NCBI RefSeq assembly: GCF_017299535.1
Contig: NZ_CP071238.1
Location: forward strand, 4,960,001 to 5,024,000
Length of the DNA: 64,000 nt
Reading direction: 5' to 3'
DNA from: Serratia marcescens subsp. marcescens ATCC 13880
Lineage (GTDB): Bacteria > Pseudomonadota > Gammaproteobacteria > Enterobacterales > Enterobacteriaceae
Part shown: piece by piece, positions 42,787 to 52,548 of the stretch
Position numbering within the stretch: the stretch's first letter is position 1
How the letters are laid out: every line of letters begins with the position of its first letter
Translations under genes and position numbers: made by a program
Notes under the pieces: generated by a model
Told to the model about the DNA's origin: nothing
Seen by the model: only the letters and a program-made list of their open reading frames with translations
The model's database searches: none

Positions 42787-43716
42787 ATGATTATCGTCAC
42801 AGGCGGCGCCGGCATGATCGGCAGCAACATCATTAAGGCACTGAACGACAAGGGATATCGCGATATCCTGGTGGTGGATAACCTGAAAGACGGCACCAAG
42901 TTCGTCAACCTGGTCGATCTGGACATCGCCGACTATATCGATAAAGAAGACTTTATCGCCAGCATCGTGGCCGGCGACGATCTGGGCGATATCGAAGCGG
43001 TGTTCCACGAAGGCGCCTGCTCCGCGACCACCGAGTGGGACGGCAAGTACATGATGGACAATAACTATCAGTACTCCAAAGATCTGCTGCACTACTGCCT
43101 GGATCGCGAAATCCCGTTCTTGTATGCCTCCTCCGCCGCCACTTACGGCGGCCGCGAAGAGTTCATCGAAGAGCGTGAGTATGAAGCGCCGCTCAACGTG
43201 TACGGCTACTCCAAATTCCTGTTCGATCAGTACGTGCGCGAGATCCTGCCGGAAGCGGACTCGCAGATCTGCGGCTTCCGCTACTTCAACGTTTATGGCC
43301 CGCGCGAAGGCCACAAAGGCAGCATGGCCAGCGTCGCCTTCCACCTGAATACCCAGATCAACCGCGGCGAAAACCCGAAACTGTTCGCCGGCAGCGAAAA
43401 CTTCAAGCGTGACTTCATCTACGTCGGCGACGTGGCGGCGGTTAACCTGTGGTTCTGGGAAACCGGCAAATCCGGCATCTTCAACTGCGGCACCGGCCGA
43501 GCGGAAACCTTCCAGGCGGTAGCCGACGCGGTGGTGGACTTCCACCAGAAAGGCGCTGTGGAATACATCGAGTTCCCGGAGAAGCTGAAAGGCCGCTATC
43601 AGGCGTACACCCAGGCCGATCTGACCAAGCTGCGCGCCGCCGGCTACGACGCACCGTTCAAAACGGTCGCCGAAGGCGTGAAAGAGTACATGGCCTGGTT
43701 GAACCGCACCGCATAA
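42787..43716 (+). CDS. hldD: ADP-L-glycero-D-mannoheptose 6-epimerase
   Basis: HldD (RfaD) converts ADP-D-glycero- to ADP-L-glycero-D-manno-heptose, the donor for the inner LPS core. The 309-residue SDR protein starts [14 protein letters not shown]; the usual Phe of GGAGFIG is Met here, a mild change. The catalytic YGYSK is near residue 140 and the heptose-binding [20 protein letters not shown] near 175. The upstream ATG at 42751 has no homology. It begins the hldD-waaF-waaC run. Confidence 0.97.
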   Translation: MIIVTGGAGMIGSNIIKALNDKGYRDILVVDNLKDGTKFVNLVDLDIADYIDKEDFIASIVAGDDLGDIEAVFHEGACSATTEWDGKYMMDNNYQYSKDLLHYCLDREIPFLYASSAATYGGREEFIEEREYEAPLNVYGYSKFLFDQYVREILPEADSQICGFRYFNVYGPREGHKGSMASVAFHLNTQINRGENPKLFAGSENFKRDFIYVGDVAAVNLWFWETGKSGIFNCGTGRAETFQAVADAVVDFHQKGAVEYIEFPEKLKGRYQAYTQADLTKLRAAGYDAPFKTVAEGVKEYMAWLNRTA

Positions 43717-43738
43717 GCTGAAGGAATTAACGCTGGGT

Positions 43739-44785
43739 ATGAAAATACTGGTTATCGGCCCTTCTTGGGTTGGCGACATGATGATGTCGCAAAGTCTCTA
43801 TCGCACCCTGAAGGCCGAATACCCGTCGGCGGAGATCGATGTGATGGCGCCGGCTTGGTGCCGCCCGTTGCTGGCGCGCATGCCGGAAGTCAATCAGGCG
43901 CTGGCGATGCCGCTGGGCCACGGCGCGCTGGGGCTCGGCGAGCGCCGCCGCCTGGGGCGCGCTCTGCGCGCCAATCGTTACGATCGCGCTTACGTTCTGC
44001 CCAACTCGTTCAAATCCGCGCTGGTGCCCTTCTTCGCCGATATCCCGCAGCGCACCGGTTGGCGGGGCGAAATGCGTTACGGCCTGCTGAACGATGTCCG
44101 CGTGCTTGACAAGGCCGCCTTCCCGCTGATGGTGCAACGCTATGTGGCGCTGGCCTATGACAAAGGGCGCATTCAGCGCGCCGACGATCTGCCGCAGCCG
44201 CTGCTGTGGCCGCGGCTGCAGGTGAGCGACGAAGAGATCGCCGATACCACCGCGGCCTTCAACCTGACCGACAGCCGCCCGATCGTCGGCTTCTGCCCGG
44301 GCGCAGAATTCGGCCCCGCCAAGCGCTGGCCGCACTATCACTACGCGGCGCTGGCACAACGGCTGATCGAGAGCGGCTATCAAATCGCGCTGTTCGGTTC
44401 GGCGAAAGACCATGAGGCCGGCGAACAGATCCGCGCCGCGCTGCAGGAAGACGCCCGCGATTTCTGCCTTAACCTGGCCGGAAAAACCCAGCTGGAGCAA
44501 GCAGTTATCCTGATCGCAGCCTGCCGGGCGGTGGTCAGCAACGACTCCGGTTTAATGCACGTTGCCGCAGCGTTGAACAAACCGCTGATAGCCTTGTACG
44601 GCCCAAGCAGCCCCGACTTCACGCCGCCGCTTTCCGACAAGGCGCGGGTCATTCGTCTGATCAGCGGCTACCACAAGGTGCGTAAGGGTGATGCCGAGCA
44701 GGGATACCACCAAAGTTTGATCGATATTCAGCCGCAGCAAGTGTTGGACGCGCTGACGCCGTTACTTGTCGCCAGCGAGGAATAA
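43739..44785 (+). CDS. waaF: ADP-heptose:LPS heptosyltransferase II
   Basis: WaaF adds the second L,D-heptose to the inner core. The 348-residue GT9 protein (E. coli 348) begins MKILVIGPSWVGDMMMSQSLY; the motif CPGAEFGPAKRWP marks the donor-binding region, and NDSGLMHVAAALNKPLIALYGP the C-terminal GT9 signature. It lies 22 bases after hldD; waaC starts two bases past its stop. Confidence 0.97.
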   Translation: MKILVIGPSWVGDMMMSQSLYRTLKAEYPSAEIDVMAPAWCRPLLARMPEVNQALAMPLGHGALGLGERRRLGRALRANRYDRAYVLPNSFKSALVPFFADIPQRTGWRGEMRYGLLNDVRVLDKAAFPLMVQRYVALAYDKGRIQRADDLPQPLLWPRLQVSDEEIADTTAAFNLTDSRPIVGFCPGAEFGPAKRWPHYHYAALAQRLIESGYQIALFGSAKDHEAGEQIRAALQEDARDFCLNLAGKTQLEQAVILIAACRAVVSNDSGLMHVAAALNKPLIALYGPSSPDFTPPLSDKARVIRLISGYHKVRKGDAEQGYHQSLIDIQPQQVLDALTPLLVASEE

Positions 44786-44787
44786 TC

Positions 44788-45753
44788 ATGCAGGTGTTAA
44801 TTGTAAAAACCTCCTCGATGGGGGACGTGCTGCATACACTGCCCGCCCTGACCGACGCGCTGCAGGCCATTCCCGATATCCGCTTCGACTGGGTGGTGGA
44901 AGAAGGCTTCATCCAAATCCCCACCTGGCACCCGGCGGTAGATCGCGTGATCCCGGTGGCCATTCGCCGCTGGCGAAAAAATTGGTTCGGCAACGACACT
45001 CGGCAACAGCGCTGCGACTTCAAACGCGCGCTGCAAGAACGCCGTTACGACGTGGTGATCGACGCGCAGGGCCTGATCAAAAGCGCCGCGCTAATCACGC
45101 GCATCGCCAAAGGCGACAAACATGGCCCGGACTGCAAGAGCGCGCGCGAACCGTTCGCCAGCTGGTTCTACAATGTGCGCCATGAGATAGACAAGCAGCA
45201 GCACGCGGTGGAGCGCACGCGCGAACTGTTCGCCAAAAGCCTTGGCTACGACAAGCCAGGCAGCTACGGCGATTACGCCATCGCCGCACGCTTTCTCAGC
45301 CGCCCGCCGGCCGATGCCGGGCAGTATTTGGTGTTTTTGCACGCGACAACCCGTGACGATAAGCATTGGCCGGAGCAAAACTGGCGTGAGCTGATCTCAC
45401 TGACGGCGGACAGCGGGCTGAAGATCAAACTGCCGTGGGGCGCAGAGCATGAACATCAGCGCGCGCTGCGCTTGGCGGAAGGTTTTTCACATGTCGAAGT
45501 GCTGCCGAAGCTCAGCCTGCAGCAGGTGGCCGAGGTGCTGGCCGGCGCCAGGGGCGTGGTCTCGGTCGACACCGGGCTCAGCCATTTGACCGCCGCGCTC
45601 GACAAACCGAACATCACGCTGTTCGGGCCGACCGATCCCGGTCTGATCGGCGGCTACGGGCAAAATCAGCACTCGCTGATTTCGCCGGAAAAAAGCATGG
45701 CGACAATTGACGCCGATACGGCATGGCAGGCGTTGCAAAAGGTTATAGCATGA
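44788..45753 (+). CDS. waaC: ADP-heptose:LPS heptosyltransferase I
   Basis: WaaC transfers the first L,D-heptose onto Kdo. The 321-residue GT9 protein has MQVLIVKTSSMGDVLHTLPAL at the N-terminus, with the conserved Asp of the SMGD loop, and SVDTGLSHLTAALDKPNITLFGPT near the C-terminus. Length matches E. coli WaaC (319). The stop overlaps the start of the following glycosyltransferase gene (ATGA). Confidence 0.97.
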   Translation: MQVLIVKTSSMGDVLHTLPALTDALQAIPDIRFDWVVEEGFIQIPTWHPAVDRVIPVAIRRWRKNWFGNDTRQQRCDFKRALQERRYDVVIDAQGLIKSAALITRIAKGDKHGPDCKSAREPFASWFYNVRHEIDKQQHAVERTRELFAKSLGYDKPGSYGDYAIAARFLSRPPADAGQYLVFLHATTRDDKHWPEQNWRELISLTADSGLKIKLPWGAEHEHQRALRLAEGFSHVEVLPKLSLQQVAEVLAGARGVVSVDTGLSHLTAALDKPNITLFGPTDPGLIGGYGQNQHSLISPEKSMATIDADTAWQALQKVIA

Positions 45754-46916
45754 AAAAACTGCATATTATCAACCTGGGTAAAATGGGCGGCGTCGAGCGC
45801 CTGTTTCTGCAGTACATCAACGATACCACCGACGGCAGCAACCAGGTCTTGTGCATCAGCGGCGACATTGGCGAAGAGATCCGCCGCCAGTTGCCTGCGC
45901 ATCAGCCCGTCACCTTCGCCAACCGCCTGATCAATGCGCTGCCGCTGCGCTGCCCGCAGTTCCTGCGCAAATTTTTGCTGAAGTGGAAAATCGAGCGGGC
46001 CAACGCCGACGTGGTGATCGTCTGGGACCTGGTGCCGGGGCTGGCGGCCAAACCCAAGCGCGGCAAGCTGGTTTACTACGATCACGGCTGCTCCTGGCGT
46101 TACCCCAAGAATAAAAAGACGCTGCGTTTCTTCGCCATGCTGGACGGCGTCATTTCCGCCTCACACGCGTCGAAGCGGGTGATGGAGCTGCGCTTTAATC
46201 TGCCTTGCCCCAATCACGTGGTGATCAACCGCATCAAGACGCCGGCGGGGATCGACGCCGCGCCGAAAACGCTGTCGCAGCCGGTCAGGATCGGCACGGC
46301 CTCACGCCTGGTCAGCCTGAAAGGCATCAGCGTTTCATTATTGATGATGCAGGAACTGCTGCGGCGCGGGCATGACGTCACGCTGGAAGTGGCCGGCAAA
46401 GGGCCGGATCGCGCGGCGTTCGAGGCGCTGGCGGATCGGCTTCAGCTCGGCGATCGCGTCACTTTCAGCGGTTATCAGGATGACGTCGCCGGCTTCTTCA
46501 ATCGCACGCACATCTACATGAGCACGCCGATCACCGAGCCGTTCGGCTTGTCCTGCATGGAATCGCTCTATTTCGGCGTGCCGGTCATCTTCCCGCAGGT
46601 CGACGGCCAGCCGGAAGCGGTGAAAGACGAGGTCTGCGGCATTGGCCTGACGCCGTCGGTCACCATCGAACAGCACCGGCAGCTCACCGATATCGAGGTC
46701 GACTTCCCGCATGAGGTCTACGATCCGTTGACCGATAGCCTGGTGGCGCCCAAGCTGCTGTCGCATATCGACTGTGCGGATGCCGTTGAGAAATTGCTGG
46801 AGCGAGAAACCTACCAGACTCTGAGCCGAAATGCGCAGCGCTATCCTGCGGAACATTTCAACTATGCTCAGTTCAAAGTTGAGTTCGACGACACGCTGCG
46901 CTCCTTCATCGCTTAA
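45750..46916 (+). CDS. Glycosyltransferase family 4, LPS core
   Basis: A 388-residue GT-B protein. The N-terminal domain starts MKKLHIINLGKMGGVERLFL, and the donor-binding part has GTASRLVSLKGISVSLLM and TEPFGLSCMESLYFGVPVIF (the EX7E motif). The stop of waaC overlaps its start, so it belongs to the hldD-waaF-waaC operon. I cannot assign donor or acceptor. It probably adds an outer-core sugar and is paired with the ligase gene that follows. Confidence 0.88.
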   Translation: MKKLHIINLGKMGGVERLFLQYINDTTDGSNQVLCISGDIGEEIRRQLPAHQPVTFANRLINALPLRCPQFLRKFLLKWKIERANADVVIVWDLVPGLAAKPKRGKLVYYDHGCSWRYPKNKKTLRFFAMLDGVISASHASKRVMELRFNLPCPNHVVINRIKTPAGIDAAPKTLSQPVRIGTASRLVSLKGISVSLLMMQELLRRGHDVTLEVAGKGPDRAAFEALADRLQLGDRVTFSGYQDDVAGFFNRTHIYMSTPITEPFGLSCMESLYFGVPVIFPQVDGQPEAVKDEVCGIGLTPSVTIEQHRQLTDIEVDFPHEVYDPLTDSLVAPKLLSHIDCADAVEKLLERETYQTLSRNAQRYPAEHFNYAQFKVEFDDTLRSFIA

Positions 46917-46944
46917 TTAAAACGTGAGCCGGAAAACACGCCCA

Positions 46945-48186
46945 ATGTTAAAATACAGAACGCCGCACCCTGCCTTCAGCTATCTGATCTATCTGGGGTG
47001 CGCCATCGCTTTTTGCACCATTCCTTTCGGTTCCGCGACCGGACGCAATCTGTTTTATATTTCCAGCTACATCGCCTTTATCGCCGTTTGCCTGTATCCG
47101 CGCTATTACCTCAGCAACGTTAAAAATCTGCTGTTGCCGGCGCTGATGTTCAGCGTCGGCATGGGGACCATCCTCTGGATGCACCACTTCAAACAGCCGG
47201 GTGACTACATCAATATTTATCGCTCTTATATGTCGACGGGTAAACTCCAACTGGCAACCGCCTTCATCCTGCTGATTGCGCTTAATGAGCGGTTGTGCGT
47301 GCAGCGCCTGCTCGTTGTCGTGGCCCTCATTACCGGCATGGCGGTCAACGGTTATTCACTCTATCAGGGGTTGCGGCTGGATATCCCGCGCGTAGAGCTC
47401 AACTTCGATCGCGCCACGGTCGTTGCCTACCTGATGACCGCCATCGATCTGGTCATGATGCAAGCCATCCTGATGCTGCGCACCCGCTACCGTCTGGTGT
47501 TGTACATTGCTGCGTTTCTGCTGTCCTTCTCTGCGCTGGTGCTCACCGGCACGCGCGCGGCCATGCTGGTTTACCCGGTGGCGGTTTGTCTGTCACTGCT
47601 GGCGACCAAACATCTGGTCTCCAGAAAACACAAGTTTTTGCTGGTCTCCTCGGTGCCATTATTGCTGCTCATCTGCGGATTCGTCTTTAAAGCGCAGATT
47701 GAACAACGTATTGCCGACTTCAAAACCAACATGCAACTGATCGATAAACCCGAGATAGATAACTCGATCATTTCCCGGCTGTCGATGCAAACGCTGGCAT
47801 GGCGCACCGGCTCACAAGCCCCTTGGGGCCAATCCGCCGAGCGACGCGGTGAAGAGATCCGCGCCATCGTCGCGCAGCAGCCACATCTGTCCGGCGTCAT
47901 GCCCTATATCAACGTCCACCTGCACAACGAGCTGCTGGAAACCTACTCGCTCAAGGGCGTCTGGGGCGTACTGCTGCTGCTGGCGCTCTATGTCTGCCTG
48001 TTCTTCTCTTCGTTCCGGCCGCAGCGCAACGCGCTGTTGCTGAGCGTGAGCGCCAGCCTGTTCGTTTACGGGCTGAGCGACGTCATCTTCTTCAGCACGG
48101 AAGGCACCGCCATGTTCTGTCTGGCGCTGATCGCTGGGGTGCTCTCCGTGGCGAGACAGCCTTCCGCACAGGAACAGGCCGCGTGA
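46945..48186 (+). CDS. waaL: O-antigen ligase WaaL
   Basis: WaaL joins undecaprenyl-linked O antigen to the finished lipid A-core in the periplasm. The 413-residue protein has ten or more hydrophobic segments and the large periplasmic loop of Wzy_C/WaaL proteins, with the conserved HLHNELLETYSLKGVWGV near residue 325 (His of the ligase motif) and GTRAAML near residue 202. ATG 46945 is preferred because GGAAAA precedes it; GTG 46924 is possible. Sequence identity between WaaL proteins is low, so the call rests on topology, motif and place. Confidence 0.85.
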   Translation: MLKYRTPHPAFSYLIYLGCAIAFCTIPFGSATGRNLFYISSYIAFIAVCLYPRYYLSNVKNLLLPALMFSVGMGTILWMHHFKQPGDYINIYRSYMSTGKLQLATAFILLIALNERLCVQRLLVVVALITGMAVNGYSLYQGLRLDIPRVELNFDRATVVAYLMTAIDLVMMQAILMLRTRYRLVLYIAAFLLSFSALVLTGTRAAMLVYPVAVCLSLLATKHLVSRKHKFLLVSSVPLLLLICGFVFKAQIEQRIADFKTNMQLIDKPEIDNSIISRLSMQTLAWRTGSQAPWGQSAERRGEEIRAIVAQQPHLSGVMPYINVHLHNELLETYSLKGVWGVLLLLALYVCLFFSSFRPQRNALLLSVSASLFVYGLSDVIFFSTEGTAMFCLALIAGVLSVARQPSAQEQAA

Positions 48187-49160
48187 ACATTCAGCCACCG
48201 CTGCTCAGCGTTATCGTGCCGTTTTATAATAACGAAGCGTTCGTCATCGCTGCGCTGGATTCGTTATTTACGCAGATTTCTGATGATATTGAGGTGGTGA
48301 TCATCGACGATGGCTCTACCGATGCGTCGGGGGCGCTGGTCAGCCGGTATCTGGCGCAGCGGCAGCATCCGCAGGTGGCTTTTATTTCTCAGGCCAACGG
48401 CGGTATTGCGCACGCCCGCAATGTCGGCCTGCAGCAAGCCACCGGGCGCTACGTCACCTTTCTCGACGGCGACGATCTGCTAAGCGACGACTATCTGGCG
48501 ATCCTGCATCCCCTGCTGATCGCCGGTGAGTATGACCTGATCGATTTTAATTATCAGAAGTTCACCGAACAACCGCCGAAATCCGAGAACCGCGCGACGC
48601 AGCCCGTAGCCTACGACTTTTCATCGTTGGGGCTGAGCTGCCTGCAACCGCTGTTCGCGCGCTCAATGTGGCATCTCTGGAGCCGGGTATATAAACGCAC
48701 GCTGCTGGCAGGGGAAGCGTTCGAAGACGGCAGGCGCTATGAAGACGTGATTTTCACGCCTTTTCAGTATTTCAAAACTCGCCGTATCGCCCATCTTGAG
48801 TGCGAACTCTACTTCTATCGGGATAACAACCAGGGCATCACCCGCAATATCAAACCCAAAGATATTGACGATCTGTTGTTCGCTATGGAGAAAATGCTGC
48901 GCTTTGTGGCGCAACATCCTGGGGATGAGCCGCTGCGCCGGTTGGCCGCCCTGATGCTGGCCAACTGCTTTTCCGAGGTGAAAAGCATGTCGAAGGCGGT
49001 GTACGGGTATTATCATTACGCGCCGGCAACGCTGCACATTCTGCGCCGCGCCGCCGCTGTCTGCCGCAACAGCGACGTGCCGGGCAAAAAAGTCCGTCAG
49101 ATGCGCTATGCGCGAGTGGATACCTTGCTTTCTAAGCTGCGCGGGCGCAGGCCGCGCTAA
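48183..49160 (+). CDS. Glycosyltransferase family 2, LPS core
   Basis: A 325-residue GT-A enzyme: PLLSVIVPFYNNEAFVIAALDS at the N-terminus, IIDDGSTDASG near residue 40, GGIAHARNVGLQQATGRYVTFLDGDD near 75-95 (DXD as DGD) and a divergent C-terminal half with HLECELYFYRDNN. The GTG start overlaps the waaL stop. Acceptor unknown. A hairpin follows, so it ends the hldD operon. Confidence 0.87.
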   Translation: MNIQPPLLSVIVPFYNNEAFVIAALDSLFTQISDDIEVVIIDDGSTDASGALVSRYLAQRQHPQVAFISQANGGIAHARNVGLQQATGRYVTFLDGDDLLSDDYLAILHPLLIAGEYDLIDFNYQKFTEQPPKSENRATQPVAYDFSSLGLSCLQPLFARSMWHLWSRVYKRTLLAGEAFEDGRRYEDVIFTPFQYFKTRRIAHLECELYFYRDNNQGITRNIKPKDIDDLLFAMEKMLRFVAQHPGDEPLRRLAALMLANCFSEVKSMSKAVYGYYHYAPATLHILRRAAAVCRNSDVPGKKVRQMRYARVDTLLSKLRGRRPR

Positions 49161-49161
49161 C

Positions 49162-49185
49162 CGCATCGGCCTCGCGGCCGATGCG
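49162..49185. terminator. Hairpin between the GT2 gene and the convergent GT9 gene
   Basis: CGCATCGGCC and GGCCGATGCG form a 10-bp stem with a TCGC loop. It has no T-run on either strand, but its position suggests termination. Confidence 0.6.
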
Positions 49186-49196
49186 TCGCCGCACCT

Positions 49197-50291
49197 TTAG
49201 CGCGCTAAAGGCACGTGCGCGACCAGTTCGTCATAAATCCGCTGCGGTTGAATAACCCCCATCGGGCTTTCCGCCTCCAGCGGCATCGTATAGCCGGTAC
49301 GCGACACCTGAATGATGCGGTGCAGTTCAGGATCCTGAATCGGCCCGGTGGAGCGTGAATCGGCGGTCACGAACAGGCTGATGGTTTTCACCTTCAACGC
49401 CACCGCCAGATGCAGCGGCCCGGTGTCGCCGGTGACCAGAACATGGAAACTGTCGAGCAACGTCAGCAAGCCTTGCAGCCCCGTTTTGCCGATCTGGTTA
49501 TCCACGCAGGCCTGCGTTTGCGGGCCGATCAGGCTCATAAACTGTTTGGCCTTGCCGTCATCAAACGGTGCGCCAATCAGCACGATGCGTACATTGGGGT
49601 GCTTCGCCACCAGCTCATCGGCCAGCCGCGCATAGTGTGAAACCGGCCAGCAACGCGACTCCGTCGATGCCCCCAATTGAAACCCGATGGTGGGGTGGTC
49701 GCTGCTTTTGACGCCGCGCTGATAATCCACGGGAATTTCCATCGTCGGATCGTCGCTGCGGCAACCTAAAATGGAAATCAGCTCCAGCTTGCGGCGCACG
49801 AAGTGGCCGTAATAATGGAAGACATAGTTGGTCAGCCAAGGCTCCAGCCCGCAAATGCCCGAGCTGTAGTTATCGCGGATAATGTACTTCGCCCCGGCCA
49901 GTACGGCGCTGATGATGTCATAAGGCAGATGGGAGTGCAGGATCAGCGCCAAATCCGGCTGATGTTCGCGCAGCGATTTCAGCAACGGGCGTATCGTCTT
50001 GATCTTGCTGTCCCAATACACCACGCGATCGTAATAGCGGCCGTTTTCCACCAGCTCGCGGTTTTTCTTGTGCACCACCAGCGTGATGTGCGCGTTGGGG
50101 TAGCGTTCCCGCATCGCCCTCAATGCCGGCGTGTTGAACATGAAGTCGCCCAACGCCGTGGTGGAATAGATGACGATATTGTCAAACTGCTGGGCGCCGT
50201 CGAACGTCGCCTTGTCCTGAAAACGGCCGTATTTCGCCGTATAGCGCCGCAAGAACCAGTCGGCAACCTTGATTTTCCATTTCTTCGACAT
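49197..50291 (-). CDS. GT9-family glycosyltransferase (heptosyltransferase-like)
   Basis: A 364-residue GT9 protein: NIVIYSTTALGDFMFNTPALRAM near residue 37, donor-region GFQLGASTESRCWPVSHYARLADEL near 210, and VTGDTGPLHLAVALKVKTISLF near 290. It differs from WaaC, WaaF and WaaQ, having a longer N-terminus and C-terminus. It starts eight bases after the wabN-like gene and is co-transcribed with it. A core heptosyltransferase, perhaps for a D,D-heptose, is a reasonable inference; the exact sugar is not shown by sequence. Confidence 0.85.
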   Translation of the reverse strand: MSKKWKIKVADWFLRRYTAKYGRFQDKATFDGAQQFDNIVIYSTTALGDFMFNTPALRAMRERYPNAHITLVVHKKNRELVENGRYYDRVVYWDSKIKTIRPLLKSLREHQPDLALILHSHLPYDIISAVLAGAKYIIRDNYSSGICGLEPWLTNYVFHYYGHFVRRKLELISILGCRSDDPTMEIPVDYQRGVKSSDHPTIGFQLGASTESRCWPVSHYARLADELVAKHPNVRIVLIGAPFDDGKAKQFMSLIGPQTQACVDNQIGKTGLQGLLTLLDSFHVLVTGDTGPLHLAVALKVKTISLFVTADSRSTGPIQDPELHRIIQVSRTGYTMPLEAESPMGVIQPQRIYDELVAHVPLAR

Positions 50292-50299
50292 GTGCGTGC

Positions 50300-51255
50300 T
50301 TAGTTCGCTTTAAGTTGATAATACTCGGCCAGCGTCATGCCCACCGTGCGCTGCTGCAGCCAGTCAAACAGCTGCTCCAGATCGCGGTACAGCCCTTCGA
50401 TATCCTGCTCGGTTTTGAACGTCGGGCTGCCGCCCGGCATAAATTCGGAGGAGTGCAGCATGAATTCAACGTAGTCATGCCCCTGCGCCAGCGATGCCTC
50501 AGCCACGCTGATCATCTTAGCCACGTTGCCGCCACTCGGCCGCAGCCAGTTGACGGACGGCGAACGCCGCTTGCCGCGCAGCCGATCATAGCCCTGCTTG
50601 AACGCATTCATCAGCGCCGAATGCTTGTACTGGATGCTCATCGGCACTTCCAGCAGCGCCGAAGCGCCCGGCTTGGCGATGTTCTGCGGATCGATGAAAT
50701 AGGCCTGCGACGGGAACCGGCTGTAATCGGTACCGCCGTTGCCCTGCGGGTTACCCGGCGAAAACTGCCAGTTGACCCGCGGCGTCACCGAACAGTCCAC
50801 CTGATAGCCGTATTCCAGCAGCAGTGAGGCATAGTATTCGTTGAACGCCAACGACCGGCGCGATGGCTAAGCATTTTGGTCTGGAAGGCATCTTCCAGCA
50901 GCTTGGTCATGTGATCGACCTTGGCGCGGATCTGATCGGCGGGATACTCGATCAAATAAGGCTTGTGGCGCCAGTCATCGTCGGTCAGCGGCGTCAACGG
51001 CGGGCTGTTCCAGGCGTGCAGGTGCATGCCGACCTCGCCGGCGTCGCGGGCGATCACGTCGCGCGCGAACTCGACGTAAGCCGGGTCCATCGCCATTTCA
51101 TAGTTGGTGAGATAAACCGGTTTGAAGGCGTATTTCTCGCACAGCGCCTGAAAGCGCGGCAAGAAACGCGTGTTTTCGGTCGCGATGCGATCGTGGTTTT
51201 GCCACAGATTATCGCCTTCGGTATCAATGGTGATGAGAAACGCCGGTTTAGTCAT
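50300..51255 (-). pseudogene. wabN: WabN-like LPS core deacetylase, broken by a one-base frameshift
   Basis: Two adjacent frames on the minus strand together encode one polysaccharide-deacetylase-like protein of about 318 residues. The first runs from MTKPAFLITIDTEGDNLW to MLSHRAGRW, after which the frame continues as RSTNTMPHCC. The next frame has AFNEYYASLLLEYGYQ and continues to the natural end. Around 50850 the minus strand reads TTGGCGTTC; one extra G would restore the frame. WabN of Klebsiella deacetylates the core GlcNAc placed by WabH. The gene is followed by a GT9 gene, eight bases away. A true mutation and a sequencing error cannot be told apart here. Confidence 0.82.
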
Positions 51256-51465
51256 GAATATCGAGCCTGATATCAACAGAATGCACTATGTTACGCAGGC
51301 CGTTTCGCCAGGGCAAACGACTTTGCTGCCTGGTTTGGACAACGTTGAAGCGCATTCGTCCCCGGCTCGGCGATTTTTTTGCGGCCCGGCAAGAAAACCG
51401 TGCAACAGTAGCCACATGCGATCGGGTCATTTAGAATCAAAGATTGGTTTCCCAGAAAGCGACTC
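51256..51465. other. Divergent intergenic region between wabN and waaQ
   Basis: This 210-base region should hold promoters for both directions. CCAGG and CCTGG arms around 51309-51334 make an imperfect hairpin. TTTAGAAT near 51430 could be a -10 for waaQ. No RfaH ops sequence is visible. Confidence 0.45.
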
Positions 51466-52548
51466 ATGATGAACGACGCGCCAGCACTAACTTCCGCCCC
51501 ATCCGTACAGCGTATTTTGATCATAAAACTGCGCCATCACGGCGATATGCTGCTGGTCACGCCGGTCATCAGCAGCCTGCGGCAAAACTACCCGCAGGCG
51601 CAGATTGATGTGCTGCTGTATCAGGAAACGCAGGAGATGCTGGCCAGTAATCCGGAACTGTCGACGCTGTTCGCCATCGACCGTCAATGGAAAAAACAGG
51701 GCGCCCGCGCGCATCTGGGGCACGAACTGGCGCTGCTGCGCCGCCTGAAGGCGCAACGCTACGATCTGGTGGTCAACCTGGCCGATCAGTGGCGCAGCGC
51801 CATCATCACGCGCCTGACCGGCGCGCGCATCCGTTTGGGCTTCGATTTCCCCAAACGCCGCGGCTTCCTGTGGCGCCATTGCCATACGCAGCTGGTGCCG
51901 GTCGACAATCACGCCCACCTGCATACCGTCGAACAGAATCTTTCGCTGCTGGCGCCGCTGAACCTGCCCGCGCTCAATGAACATGTGACCATGAGTTACG
52001 ATCCGCAGGATTGGCAAACCTGTGAGCAACGGTTGCAGAAACAGGGCGTCGCCGGCGGTTATATTGTGGTGCAGCCCACCTCGCGCTGGTTCTTCAAATG
52101 CTGGAGCGAAGAGAAAATGGCCGCCACCCTCACCGCCTTACAGGCCGACGGACACCAGTTGGTGATCACCTCCGGCCCCGACGCCAGAGAAAAAGCCATG
52201 GTCGAGCGCATTTTGGCGCTCTGCCCGCCGCAGGGCGTAATCTCGTTGGCCGGCCAGCTGACGCTGCGCCAACTGGCCGCCCTGATCGACCACGCCAAAT
52301 TGTTTATCGGCGTGGATTCAGTGCCGATGCACATGGCCGCCGCGCTGCAAACGCCGTGCGTGGCGCTGTTCGGCCCTTCCAAGCTGACTTTCTGGCGGCC
52401 GTGGCAAGCTACCGGCGCCGTGATCTGGGCCGGCGACTTCGGCGAACTGCCCGATCCGGACGCCATCGATACCGGCACCGACGAACGGTATCTCGACCTT
52501 ATTCCTACAGACGCGGTGATTGCAGCCGCGCGGAGCACGCTGGCATGA
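51466..52548 (+). CDS. waaQ: LPS heptosyltransferase III
   Basis: WaaQ adds the third heptose as a branch on heptose II. The 360-residue GT9 protein has ILIIKLRHHGDMLLVTPVISSL near residue 17, QPTSRWFFKCWSEEKMAATL near 200, and FIGVDSVPMHMAAALQTPCVALFGPS near 280. Two ATG codons stand in tandem at 51466 and 51469. The stop overlaps the wabG start (ATGA), starting the waaQ-wabG-wabH operon. Confidence 0.93.
   Translation: MMNDAPALTSAPSVQRILIIKLRHHGDMLLVTPVISSLRQNYPQAQIDVLLYQETQEMLASNPELSTLFAIDRQWKKQGARAHLGHELALLRRLKAQRYDLVVNLADQWRSAIITRLTGARIRLGFDFPKRRGFLWRHCHTQLVPVDNHAHLHTVEQNLSLLAPLNLPALNEHVTMSYDPQDWQTCEQRLQKQGVAGGYIVVQPTSRWFFKCWSEEKMAATLTALQADGHQLVITSGPDAREKAMVERILALCPPQGVISLAGQLTLRQLAALIDHAKLFIGVDSVPMHMAAALQTPCVALFGPSKLTFWRPWQATGAVIWAGDFGELPDPDAIDTGTDERYLDLIPTDAVIAAARSTLA

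Noticed and set aside
50840..50870. Programmed frameshifting in the wabN-like gene
   Set aside because: The site lacks a slippery heptamer and a downstream pseudoknot; a simple one-base loss explains the break.
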